DNA from: an uncultured Oscillibacter sp. | GTDB taxonomy: Bacteria > Bacillota > Clostridia > Oscillospirales > Oscillospiraceae | Assembly: GCF_900544955.1 (NCBI RefSeq) | Contig: NZ_UQXD01000064.1 | Location: forward strand, 1 to 9,000 | Direction of reading: 5' to 3' | Length of the DNA stretch: 9,000 nt | Shown here: one piece after another, positions 1 through 6,049 of the stretch | Layout of the letters: each line of letters starts with the position of its first letter | Position numbering within the stretch: the first letter of the stretch is position 1 | Notes under the pieces: model-generated | What the model was told of the DNA's origin: nothing | The model's database searches: none | What the model saw: only the letters and a program-made list of their open reading frames with translations | Translations under genes and position numbers: made by a program

Positions 1-170
1 GCCAGGTTCCCCGGCTCGCCGAAGTGCATCTTGATGGCCACGTACTTGCCCTCCATGTCGATGTCGCCGAAGCCAGCGGTCATCATCAGCCGGGCCAGCT
101 TCTGGGGCAGGTTCTCCCGCCAGGTGGGGCAGCGGAAGTCCGCAAAATAGACCTTTGCCTGTTCACTCAT
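1..170 (-). CDS. DUF362-type iron-sulfur protein, N-terminal fragment
   Basis: The leftward reading frame starts at the ATG at 170-168 and is open to the window edge, so only the first 56 residues are visible. The start is preceded on the minus strand by AAAGGAG, ten bases upstream. The protein begins MSEQAKVYFADFRC and contains LPQKLARLM and then VAIKMHFGEPGNL. This N-terminal pattern is typical of the DUF362 family, whose full-length members usually also carry 4Fe-4S ferredoxin motifs further along; that part lies outside the window. The function of DUF362 proteins is not established, and a redox role is only assumed. The gene follows the 305-718 gene in the same direction after 134 bp with hairpins. 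I see no convincing promoter of its own, so it may be co-transcribed with its neighbour. Confidence 0.8.
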   Translation of the reverse strand, partial: MSEQAKVYFADFRCPTWRENLPQKLARLMMTAGFGDIDMEGKYVAIKMHFGEPGNL

Positions 171-235
171 ATGTTCTTTACTCCTTTTATTGTTCCCCCG
201 CGTCTCCCCCCGATACGGGGAAGAGGCGGGCTGAA

Positions 236-256
236 GGGGCGCCCGGGGGGCGCCCC
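236..256. repeat. Perfect GC hairpin in the gap between the two leftward genes
   Basis: GGGGCGCCC at 236-244 is followed by three G and then GGGCGCCCC at 248-256, a perfect 9-bp inverted repeat. Read on the plus strand it is followed by a moderately T-rich stretch (257-267). On the minus strand, where the genes are transcribed, no T-run follows, so it is a poor terminator in the needed direction. A smaller hairpin lies beside it (CCCCG 208-212, CGGGG 216-220). It may limit read-through or stabilise RNA between the two genes; this is inference. Confidence 0.5.
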
Positions 257-281
257 TCTGTTCTTTTGCACGCGGCGAAGA

Positions 282-304
282 CGCCGGGACGGCCTCTCCC
301 GGCG
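282..304 (-). terminator. Possible weak terminator directly after the hypothetical gene
   Basis: CGCCGGGA at 282-289 pairs with TCCCGGCG at 297-304, an 8-bp perfect stem with a 7-nt loop. On the minus strand it begins at the base after the TAG stop of the 305-718 gene. The bases that follow on that strand (TCTTCGCC) are only weakly T-rich, so termination would be partial or absent. It could instead protect the 3' end of the message. Confidence 0.35.
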
Positions 305-718
305 CTACTCCTCCATATCCACGCTGATGTGGTCCGTGCCGTGCTGGTCAAACTCCGAGAGGTAGGCGTCGATGCGCTCCATCAGGGCGCCGTAGTTCTC
401 CCGGGTCAGAGGCTCGCCGTCCATATCCCGCAGGGCCAGCTCCTCCGCCAGAATCTCGTAGAACACCACGTCCTCGTAGTTTTCAATGGCCTCGTGGATG
501 CCGCCGTCGGCAAAGGCCCGGGAGGGGATGACCTCCCCCCGATACAGCTCCGCCAGCTTGCTCATGCGGTGGCGGGGGCAGTGGGAGAAAATCAGGCTCT
601 CCACCTGGTCATACTCCCGGATGCGGTCGTCCTCCCGGGTGGAGTTCATCACCCAGTTTCCGATGTACACCAGGTCCAGCAGATACCGGAACTGTTGTTC
701 CGTCAATTCGATATGCAT
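305..718 (-). CDS. Conserved hypothetical protein, 137 aa
   Basis: The frame starts at the ATG at 718-716 with a good ribosome binding site on the minus strand (GGGAGGTG, seven bases upstream) and ends at TAG (307-305). The open frame extends further upstream, but that part is antisense to murI and is not coding. The product is acidic, soluble and probably mainly helical, with no signal peptide or membrane segment. It begins MHIELTEQQFRYLLDLVYIGN and has the central stretch SRAFADGGIHEAIENYEDVVF followed by EILAEELALRD. It reads like a small conserved protein of Oscillospiraceae, but I cannot name a domain or a function. It is divergent from murI and has its own promoter at 753-782. The DUF362 gene lies downstream in the same direction. 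Confidence 0.8.
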   Translation of the reverse strand: MHIELTEQQFRYLLDLVYIGNWVMNSTREDDRIREYDQVESLIFSHCPRHRMSKLAELYRGEVIPSRAFADGGIHEAIENYEDVVFYEILAEELALRDMDGEPLTRENYGALMERIDAYLSEFDQHGTDHISVDMEE

Positions 719-752
719 TGGGCAACACCTCCCAGATGGTTGATACGATATG

Positions 753-782
753 ATTATAGCAAAGGAAGCGGGGAAATGCCAT
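753..782 (-). promoter_or_regulatory. Promoter of the leftward hypothetical gene
   Basis: On the minus strand a perfect -10 TATAAT lies at 758-753. An 18-bp spacer upstream of it is a 4-of-6 match to the -35 (ATGGCA, 782-777). Transcription would begin near 746, giving a leader of about 28 nt that contains the Shine-Dalgarno of the 305-718 gene. The -10 is strong evidence and the -35 is moderate. Confidence 0.6.
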
Positions 783-815
783 ATAAAAAAGCGGGTAAAA
801 AGACTAAAATCTGTC

Positions 816-844
816 TTGCGGGGAGAGACACCGCATAGTATAAT
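816..844 (+). promoter_or_regulatory. Promoter of the murI-DUF1934-argS operon
   Basis: The -35 is TTGCGG at 816-821, the spacer is exactly 17 bp, and the -10 is a perfect TATAAT at 839-844. Transcription would start near 851, giving a leader of about 60 nt before murI. A short inverted repeat (TGCGG 817-821, CCGCA 831-835) joins the -35 to the spacer. The promoter is back to back with the leftward one, their -10 elements about 80 bp apart, so a shared regulator could act on both; none is visible. Confidence 0.75.
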
Positions 845-871
845 ATATAATTCAGATGCGAAAATGTACCT

Positions 872-891
872 CGGGACGGCTCGCCGGCCCG
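872..891 (+). other. Small hairpin in the murI leader
   Basis: In the murI 5' leader CGGG (872-875) can pair with CCCG (888-891), and CGG (877-879) with CCG (884-886), with one mismatch between the stems. It ends one base before GAAGGAG (892-898), the putative Shine-Dalgarno. It might modulate ribosome access, but it is short and may be incidental to high GC. Confidence 0.3.
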
Positions 892-910
892 GAAGGAGTT
901 TGGAAGAGCT

Positions 911-1726
911 ATGGATATGCGACCCATCGGCGTGTTTGACTCGGGCCTGGGGGGATTGACGGCGGTGCGGGCCCTGCGGCGGATTCTGCCGAAGGAGGAG
1001 CTGATCTACTTTGGGGACACCGCCCGGGTGCCCTACGGCGGCCGCTCCAAGGAGACGCTGCTGAAATACGCCCGGCAGGACGTGCGGTTCCTGCGCTCCT
1101 TTGACCTCAAGGCCCTGGTCATCGCCTGCGGCACCGTGTCCACCACCTCCCTGGGCACCCTTCAGGCGGAAAACGACCTGCCCATCGTGGGGGTGGTGGA
1201 GCCCACCTGCCGCCGCTGCCTGGAGGTGACCCGGACGAAGCGGGTGGGGATCATCGCCACCCTGGCCTCCATCCGCTCCGGCGCCTACGAGGCCACGCTC
1301 CGGCGGCTGGATGCGTCGGTGGAGGTGATCGGCAGGGCCTGCCCGCTGTTTGTGCCCCTGGTGGAAAACGGCCGCATCCACAAAGGGGACGTAGTCATCG
1401 AGACGGTGGCCCGGGAGTATCTGGAGCCCCTGCGGGTCGCGGGCATCGACACGCTGATCCTGGGCTGCACCCACTACCCCCTGCTGACGGAGATCATCGG
1501 GGAGATCATGGGCCCCGGGGTAACGCTGGTCTCCGCCGGGGAGGAGTCCGCCTTTGAGCTGAGGCGGCTGCTGCGCTGCGGCGGGCTGGAGGCGGAGGAG
1601 AACCGGCGGGGCGGGGCGTCCTTTTACGTCAGCGACCGGCCGGAGGATTTTGAGCGCATCGCGTCGGTGTTCCTGGGGGAGGACCTGCGCCATGCGGCAC
1701 GGAGGATCGACATTGACCAGTATTGA
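911..1726 (+). CDS. murI: Glutamate racemase
   Basis: MurI interconverts L- and D-glutamate in the cytoplasm and supplies D-Glu for peptidoglycan. The 271-residue product has the usual family length. It shows IGVFDSGLGGL near the start (catalytic Asp10), GDTARVPYG at 35-43, the first catalytic Cys at 73, and the second Cys/His motif GCTHYPLL at 185-192 (Cys186, His188). The motif around the first Cys is ACGT instead of the common ACNT: the Asn that normally contacts substrate is Gly74. All other catalytic residues are present, so the enzyme is probably active. AAGGAG at 893-898 lies 12 bases from the ATG at 911; a second in-frame ATG at 917 has GGAAGAG eight bases upstream and is a close alternative start. 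It is the first gene of an operon with the DUF1934 gene and argS. Confidence 0.93.
   Translation: MDMRPIGVFDSGLGGLTAVRALRRILPKEELIYFGDTARVPYGGRSKETLLKYARQDVRFLRSFDLKALVIACGTVSTTSLGTLQAENDLPIVGVVEPTCRRCLEVTRTKRVGIIATLASIRSGAYEATLRRLDASVEVIGRACPLFVPLVENGRIHKGDVVIETVAREYLEPLRVAGIDTLILGCTHYPLLTEIIGEIMGPGVTLVSAGEESAFELRRLLRCGGLEAEENRRGGASFYVSDRPEDFERIASVFLGEDLRHAARRIDIDQY
1675..1705 (+). promoter_or_regulatory. Two competing ribosome binding sites for the DUF1934 gene
   Basis: Inside the 3' end of murI, GGGGGAGG (1675-1682) stands nine bases before the ATG at 1692, and GGAGG (1701-1705) stands seven bases before an in-frame TTG at 1713. Both have proper spacing, so the start of the downstream gene cannot be decided from this signal alone. 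Either choice overlaps murI and suggests translational coupling. Confidence 0.55.
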
Positions 1727-2156
1727 GAGCGAAAAGCTGCCCGTTCTGCTGTCCATCCGGGGCGAGCAGTATTTTGACGACATCGAGCCCGACGCCACGG
1801 AGCTGATGACCGACGGCACCCTGGAACTCACCGGGGACGGCCTGGTGCTGACCTACCGGGAGACGGAGCTGACGGGGATGGAGGGGACCACCACCGCCTT
1901 TCAGGTGCAGGGCCACCGGGTGATTCTCACCCGGACGGGAAAAGTGAACTCCCGGATGGTGTTTGAGGAGGGGCGCCAGCACACCTCCCTGTACGAGACC
2001 CCCTTCGGGGAGCTGACGGTGGACATCCGCACCAGCACCCTCCGCCACAACCTGACGGAGCGGGGCGGGCTGATGGAAATCCGGTACTCCATCGCCGTCG
2101 AGCACACCGTCACCGGCCGGAACTGCTTTAAAATCCGGGTGCGGCGGAAACACTGA
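1692..2156 (+). CDS. DUF1934 (YwiB-like) beta-barrel protein
   Basis: This 154-residue protein matches the DUF1934/YwiB family, small calycin-like barrels of unknown cellular role. Diagnostic features are the early strand LPVLLSIRGEQYF (16-28), alternating beta strands such as LVLTYRETEL (51-60), and the C-terminal YETPFGELTVDIRTSTL (101-117) followed by GLMEIRYSIAVE. In Bacillus subtilis the family member ywiB lies directly upstream of argS, as here, which supports the call. The ATG at 1692 gives a 35-bp overlap with murI; the TTG at 1713 gives a 14-bp overlap and a product beginning MTSIESEKLPVLL, closer to the family's usual N-terminus. The 5' extension of the open frame to 1650 has no support. 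A 35-bp gap leads to argS without a promoter or terminator, so the genes are co-transcribed. Confidence 0.85.
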   Translation: MRHGGSTLTSIESEKLPVLLSIRGEQYFDDIEPDATELMTDGTLELTGDGLVLTYRETELTGMEGTTTAFQVQGHRVILTRTGKVNSRMVFEEGRQHTSLYETPFGELTVDIRTSTLRHNLTERGGLMEIRYSIAVEHTVTGRNCFKIRVRRKH

Positions 2157-2191
2157 GACAAGACCATCTCAACGAAAGAGGTAGTAACGAT

Positions 2192-3937
2192 ATGATCAAC
2201 ATGATCCAGAATGCAAAAGACCAGGCGGCGGCCCTGGCCATGGCCGCCTACCGCGCCGCCGTGGCGGACGGCGCCCTGCCGGAGGCGGAGGTGAAGACCG
2301 CCCCGGTGGAGATTCCCAAGGACGCCGCCAACGGCGACTTCACCACCACCTTCGCCCTGGCCTGCTCCAAGGCCCTGCGCCAGCCCCCCCGGGCCATCGC
2401 CCAGGCGCTGCTGGACCACATGGACCTGGCGGGGAGCTACTTCACCTCCGCCGAGATCGCCGGCCCCGGCTTTTTGAACTTCCGCCTGGGGGCGGACTGG
2501 TACCGGGGGGTGATGGAGGCGGTGGAGTCCGAGGGCCCGGCTTACGGCACCTCCGGCCATCTGGCGGGACAGAAGGTCATGGTGGAGTTCGTCTCCGCCA
2601 ACCCCACCGGCCCCATGCACATGGGCAACGCCCGGGGCGGCGTGCTGGGCGACACCCTGGCCGCCGTGCTGGCGGCCTGCGGCGCCGAGGTGACCCGGGA
2701 GTTCTACGTCAACGACGCCGGCCACCAGATCGACAAATTCGCCCACTCCATCGAGGCCCGGTACCTCCAGCTGATCCACGGCGAGGACGCGGTGCCCTTC
2801 CCGGAGGACGGCTACCAGGGCGGGGACATCCGGGACCTGGCCCAGGCCTATTATGACCGGCACGGGGACGCCCTCTCCCATGCGCCGGAGGCGGAGCGCC
2901 AGGAGACCCTGGCCCGGTTCGGCCTGGAGGTGAACCTGCCCAAGATGAAGGCGGACCTCCAGCGCTACAAGATCAACTACGACAACTGGTTCTACGAGTC
3001 CGCCCTCCACGAGAGCGGATACGTGGCCAAGACGGCGGAGCTGCTGACCCAGGGGGGCTGGACCTATGAGAAGGACGGCGCCCTGTGGCTGAAAACCGCC
3101 GAGATCATGCGGGGGAACCTGCTCAAGGCGGGCAAGAAGGAGAAGGACATCGAAAAGCTGGACCTGAAGGACGACGTTCTGCGCCGGGCCAACGGCTTTT
3201 ACACCTACTTCGCCGCCGACATCGCCTATCACCGCAACAAATTCGCCGTCCGGGGCTTTGACAAGGTCATCAACATCTGGGGCGCCGACCATCACGGCCA
3301 CGTGGCCCGGCTGAAGGGCGCCCTGGACGCCCTGGGCCTGGACGGAAGCAGCCGGCTGGACATCGTGCTGATGCAGCTGGTGAAGCTGCTGCGGGACGGC
3401 GAGGTGGTGCGGATGAGCAAGCGCACCGGCAAGGCCATCAGCCTCTCCGACCTGCTGGACGAGATTCCCGTGGACGCCGCCCGCTGGTTCTTCAACGCCA
3501 AGCCCGACACCCAGATGGAGTTCGACCTGGGCCTGGCGGTGCGGGAGGACGCAGAAAACCCCATCTACTATGTGGAGTACGCCCACGCCCGGATCTGCTC
3601 GCTGCTGCGGGCCCTGGCGGAGGAGGGCGCGGCCGTCCCCACCCAGGCGGCGGTGGATATCTCCCTCCTCTCCGGAGAGGCGGAGCAGGCCCTGCTCAAG
3701 CAGATCGCCCAGTTCGGCGAGGAGATCAAGCTGGCGGCCCGGGACTACGACCCCAGCCACATCAACCGCTATCTCCAGGAGCTGGCGGCCTGCTTCCACC
3801 GGTTCTACAACGCCTGCCGCATCAAGGGTGAGGAGCCGGCGCTCCTCACCGCCCGGCTGAAGCTGGCGGACGACACCCGCATCGTGCTGCAAAACGGCCT
3901 CCGGCTCATCGGCGTGGACGCCCCGGAGAAGATGTGA
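2192..3937 (+). CDS. argS: Arginyl-tRNA synthetase
   Basis: This class I aminoacyl-tRNA synthetase activates arginine with ATP and charges tRNA-Arg in the cytosol. The 581 residues are the usual length. An N-terminal tRNA-contacting domain (about 1-90) precedes the catalytic Rossmann fold, which carries ANPTGP and the HIGH-equivalent HMGN at 143-146. The KMSKS-equivalent RMSKR lies at 407-411. The C-terminal DALR anticodon-binding domain starts near 455 with YYVEYAHARICSLLRAL (459 onward) and ends in GLRLIGVDAPEKM. All parts are present and intact. The start ATG has AAAGAGG about nine bases upstream; an in-frame ATG three codons later is a weaker alternative. It is the last gene of the murI operon and is followed within seven bases by a strong intrinsic terminator. 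Confidence 0.97.
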   Translation: MINMIQNAKDQAAALAMAAYRAAVADGALPEAEVKTAPVEIPKDAANGDFTTTFALACSKALRQPPRAIAQALLDHMDLAGSYFTSAEIAGPGFLNFRLGADWYRGVMEAVESEGPAYGTSGHLAGQKVMVEFVSANPTGPMHMGNARGGVLGDTLAAVLAACGAEVTREFYVNDAGHQIDKFAHSIEARYLQLIHGEDAVPFPEDGYQGGDIRDLAQAYYDRHGDALSHAPEAERQETLARFGLEVNLPKMKADLQRYKINYDNWFYESALHESGYVAKTAELLTQGGWTYEKDGALWLKTAEIMRGNLLKAGKKEKDIEKLDLKDDVLRRANGFYTYFAADIAYHRNKFAVRGFDKVINIWGADHHGHVARLKGALDALGLDGSSRLDIVLMQLVKLLRDGEVVRMSKRTGKAISLSDLLDEIPVDAARWFFNAKPDTQMEFDLGLAVREDAENPIYYVEYAHARICSLLRALAEEGAAVPTQAAVDISLLSGEAEQALLKQIAQFGEEIKLAARDYDPSHINRYLQELAACFHRFYNACRIKGEEPALLTARLKLADDTRIVLQNGLRLIGVDAPEKM

Positions 3938-3943
3938 CGCGCA

Positions 3944-3970
3944 GGGAGGCCCCGACCGGGCCTCCCTTTT
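3944..3970 (+). terminator. Intrinsic terminator of the murI-argS operon
   Basis: GGGAGGCCC (3944-3952) and GGGCCTCCC (3958-3966) form a perfect 9-bp stem with a 5-nt loop, followed at once by TTTT (3967-3970). It begins six bases after the argS stop codon. This is a standard rho-independent terminator, with a short T-run. Confidence 0.88.
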
Positions 3971-4295
3971 GCAGAAATGCGGGACCGCGGCGGGGGCCTC
4001 CGGCGATCCCCGCCGGGGCAGGCCGCGGGAGCCGTGCCCGGCCTTACAGGGCTTCCTTCCCCTCGCCTCCCTGGCTATTGCAGGGGCCGTGCTTTCCACC
4101 ATATCCGGCGGGGACGCCATGCCCGCCGGAGGGGCCCCACGCCCACCGGGAACGCCGTCCGGCAATCGGCATACGGACCGGCCTGTGCGCCCGCCGGTTC
4201 CCGGACGGCCGGCTTGCCCGGTCTTTTTCAAAGGCCAGTGCCGGGCAGGGCTGCCGTCAGCCCCTGCTTTCAAGGGACTCCGGCCCCCTACCCCC
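3971..4295. other. Gene-free, hairpin-dense GC-rich spacer
   Basis: Between the argS terminator and the azlC promoter there is no credible gene. Open frames here are Pro/Arg/Gly-rich, lack ribosome binding sites and look like high-GC noise. The stretch is full of inverted repeats: CGGCGGGG 3988-3995 with CCCCGCCG 4008-4015; TCCGGCGGG 4104-4112 with CCCGCCGGA 4122-4130, nested within GGGGCC 4083-4088 and GGCCCC 4133-4138; CCGGGAAC 4146-4153 with GTTCCCGG 4197-4204, enclosing GCCGTCCG 4154-4161 with CGGACCGGC 4174-4182 (one bulge); and GCAGGGCTG 4245-4253 with CAGCCCCTGC 4258-4267 (one bulge). A T5 run follows GC-rich sequence at 4224-4228. I recognise no RNA family. It may be a repeat element, a structured RNA, or a decayed remnant. 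Confidence 0.5.
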
Positions 4296-4324
4296 TTGAC
4301 AAACCGCCGCTGCGGGGGTATTCT
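4296..4324 (+). promoter_or_regulatory. Promoter of azlCD, enclosed by an inverted repeat
   Basis: A perfect -35 TTGACA (4296-4301), a 17-bp spacer and -10 TATTCT (4319-4324, 4 of 6) form a strong sigma-A promoter. Start of transcription near 4331 gives a leader of about 26 nt. The inverted repeat TACCCCC (4289-4295) and GGGGGTA (4314-4320) brackets the -35 and most of the spacer and touches the -10. Such symmetry could be an operator; azlCD of B. subtilis is repressed by the Lrp-type protein AzlB, but no such gene is visible here. Confidence 0.78.
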
Positions 4325-4356
4325 GACAACTACCAATCGACAATTTGGAGGCTGCA

Positions 4357-5061
4357 ATGGAGCAGACAATCCCCACATCCCTCCGGCAGACGGCCCTCCG
4401 GGCCGCCTTCCCCGTGACCGTCCCGGTGCTGACGGGATACTTGTGCCTGGGCATGGCCTTCGGCGTTTTGATGAAAACCAGCGGCTACGGCGTGGGCTGG
4501 ACGGCGCTGATGAGCCTCATGTGCTTTGCGGGCAGCATGCAGTTTGTGGCCATCACCCTGCTGACCACCGCCTTCGACCCGGTGCAGGCCTTTTTGCTGT
4601 CCGTCATGGTCAACGCCCGGCACATCTTTTATGGGCTGTCCGTGCTGGAGAAGTACCGGGGCCTGGGGAAGGTCCGGGCCTACCTCATCTTCGCCCTGAC
4701 GGACGAGACCTTCTCCCTGGTCTCCGCTGTGGAGCCACCGCCCCGGGTGGAGCGGAGGGACTTCTACTTCTGGGTCTCGTTTCTGGACTACTGCTACTGG
4801 GTGGTGGGCTCGGTGGCGGGCAGCCTGCTGGGCGGCCTGCTCACCTTTGACACCACCGGCATGGACTTCGCCCTGACGGCGCTGTTTGTGGTGCTGTTTA
4901 TGGAGCAGTGGAAAAAGCGGGAGAACCACGCCGCCGGCCTCATCGGCATCGCCTGCGCCGCCGTCAGCCTGACGGTGATGGGGCCGGACAATCTGGTGAT
5001 CCCCGCCATGGTGCTGATCCTGGCGGTGCTTCTGGGAGGGAGGAGACGGCTGTGCACCTGA
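4357..5061 (+). CDS. azlC: AzlC-type amino acid exporter, large subunit
   Basis: AzlC is the large membrane subunit of the AzlCD exporter, linked to export of branched-chain amino acids and related compounds. The 234-residue product has the family hallmarks: an early hydrophobic helix (about 17-39, ending LGMAFGVLMK), CFAGSMQFVAITLL (56-69), VNARHIFYGLSVL (85-97) and ALTDETFSLV (113-122). Several hydrophobic helices follow to the C-terminus, with ILAVLLGGRR at 221-230. The ATG at 4357 has TTGGAGG five bases upstream; the open frame can begin at a TTG at 4345, but that codon is part of the Shine-Dalgarno and is not the start. azlD overlaps its 3' end by 10 bp, so the subunits are translationally coupled. 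True substrates cannot be told from sequence. Confidence 0.93.
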   Translation: MEQTIPTSLRQTALRAAFPVTVPVLTGYLCLGMAFGVLMKTSGYGVGWTALMSLMCFAGSMQFVAITLLTTAFDPVQAFLLSVMVNARHIFYGLSVLEKYRGLGKVRAYLIFALTDETFSLVSAVEPPPRVERRDFYFWVSFLDYCYWVVGSVAGSLLGGLLTFDTTGMDFALTALFVVLFMEQWKKRENHAAGLIGIACAAVSLTVMGPDNLVIPAMVLILAVLLGGRRRLCT

Positions 5062-5387
5062 CGGCGTTTCAAACCCTTGCCATCATCCTGGCGGTGACCG
5101 CCGGGACCCAGCTCACCCGGTGGCTCCCCTTCTGGCTGTTCCCGGAGAACAAGGAGCCCCCGGCGGTGGTGACGTATCTGGGAAGGGTGCTGCCCGCGGC
5201 CATGATGGGCCTTCTGGTGGTGTACTGCCTGAAAGGGGTCTCCTGGCTCTCCGCCCCCCACGGGGCGCCGGAGCTGCTGGCCATTGCCGCGGTGGCGGCG
5301 CTGCACCGGTGGAAGGGCAACGTGCTGCTGTCCATCGCGGGGGGCACCGTTTTGTACATGCTCCTGGTCCAACTGGTGTTCGCCTGA
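5052..5387 (+). CDS. azlD: AzlD-type amino acid exporter, small subunit
   Basis: This 111-residue very hydrophobic protein is the small partner of AzlC. It has the typical AzlD pattern: a first membrane helix (about 5-19), then LTRWLPFWLF (21-30), YLGRVLPAAMMGLLVVYCL (42-60), and two C-terminal helices (about 73-84 and 91-110) with HRWKGNVLLSIAGGTVLYM at 85-103. The start is GTG at 5052, supported by GGGAGG at 5038-5043 with eight bases spacing and by the family's N-terminus. The open frame extends back to 4908 but that part is the shadow of azlC. It overlaps azlC by 10 bp and is followed by a strong terminator. Confidence 0.92.
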   Translation: MHLTAFQTLAIILAVTAGTQLTRWLPFWLFPENKEPPAVVTYLGRVLPAAMMGLLVVYCLKGVSWLSAPHGAPELLAIAAVAALHRWKGNVLLSIAGGTVLYMLLVQLVFA

Positions 5388-5433
5388 GCGCCGGGGACAG
5401 CGCGCATAAATTTTCCAAACCCGCACAGACTGG

Positions 5434-5463
5434 AACCGCGGCCCTGGGGCCGCGGTTCTTTTT
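5434..5463 (+). terminator. Intrinsic terminator after azlD
   Basis: AACCGCGGCC (5434-5443) and GGCCGCGGTT (5448-5457) form a perfect 10-bp stem with a 4-nt loop, followed by C and TTTTT (5459-5463). It stands 46 bp after the azlD stop and only 22 bp before the next start codon, so it could act as an attenuator for that gene as well as a terminator. Confidence 0.9.
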
Positions 5464-5485
5464 GTCTGGAAGGGAGCGCAGCGGA

Positions 5486-6016
5486 ATGCGGAAACGGCTG
5501 TTTTATTGGGAACTGGCGGGCTTTTTGTTTACGGCGGCCCTGGGGGCGCTGCTGCGCAGCACCTACGGCTGGGGCGGCGGCACCTTTGCGGCGGCCTTTT
5601 CCGCCGTCAACGGCTCCGTCTGGGAGCACATGAAGCTGCTCTTCTTCCCCATGTTCCTCTTCTCCGTTCTCCAGACCTGGGCCATGGGCCGGAACTACCC
5701 GGACTTTCTGGCGGTGCGGGCCGCCGCCGTCCTGGCGGGGGCGGCGCTGTACCCCGTGCTGTTCTATACCTACACCGGCGTGCTGGGCTACCGGCTGCCC
5801 TGGGCGGACGCCGCGGTGTTCCTCCTGGCGGACCTGGGGGCCTTCCTGCTGGATTTCCGCCTCCTGGGCCGGGGGCGGCTGTCCCAGCCCTGGCAGCAGG
5901 TGGTGGGGCTGCTGGCGCTGTGGGCCGTGGCTTTTTTGTTCGTCTGGTGCACCTTCCGCCCGCCTCACCTGGCCCTCTGGCGGGACATGGCGGCGGGGGT
6001 CTGGGGCATTCCCTGA
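5486..6016 (+). CDS. DUF6512-like multi-spanning membrane protein
   Basis: The 176-residue product is a small integral membrane protein with about five hydrophobic segments (roughly 7-24, 50-66, 76-97, 107-125 and 139-155). The motif VNGSVWEHMKLLFFP at 41-55 (small residues, Trp-Glu-His, then a hydrophobic run with Phe-Pro) matches what I know of the DUF6512 family, which has no known function. The start ATG at 5486 has AGGGAG nine bases upstream. The open frame extends far upstream but there it shadows azlD. No clear promoter is seen between azlD and this gene, and the azlD terminator lies just ahead, so expression probably depends on read-through or on a weak promoter near 5400. A hairpin at 6050-6081 may terminate it. 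Confidence 0.75.
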   Translation: MRKRLFYWELAGFLFTAALGALLRSTYGWGGGTFAAAFSAVNGSVWEHMKLLFFPMFLFSVLQTWAMGRNYPDFLAVRAAAVLAGAALYPVLFYTYTGVLGYRLPWADAAVFLLADLGAFLLDFRLLGRGRLSQPWQQVVGLLALWAVAFLFVWCTFRPPHLALWRDMAAGVWGIP

Positions 6017-6049
6017 GCCGTCCGCCCCGTTCACAGCTATTTTACAATC

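Noticed and set aside
236..267. Rightward intrinsic terminator in the 171-304 gap
   Set aside because: The hairpin is followed by a T-rich stretch on the plus strand, but no rightward gene ends here, so it is reported only as a hairpin of unclear role.
719..1831. Upstream extension of the 305-718 gene to a 508-codon frame
   Set aside because: The extension runs through the promoter region and antisense to murI. The ATG at 718 has a proper Shine-Dalgarno and the composition changes sharply there.
3934..4299. Forward frame overlapping the argS stop (121 codons) and other Pro/Arg-rich frames in 3969-4417
   Set aside because: They run through the argS terminator and hairpins, lack ribosome binding sites and encode only Pro/Arg/Gly-rich sequence.
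3944..4330. T-box or other riboswitch ahead of azlCD
   Set aside because: The azlC promoter lies at 4296-4324, leaving a leader of only about 26 nt, too short for such an element. The structured region lies upstream of the promoter and has no T-box motifs that I can see.
1901..4378. 825-codon open frame on the minus strand
   Set aside because: It is the antisense shadow of argS and the DUF1934 gene, with biased composition and no recognisable domain.
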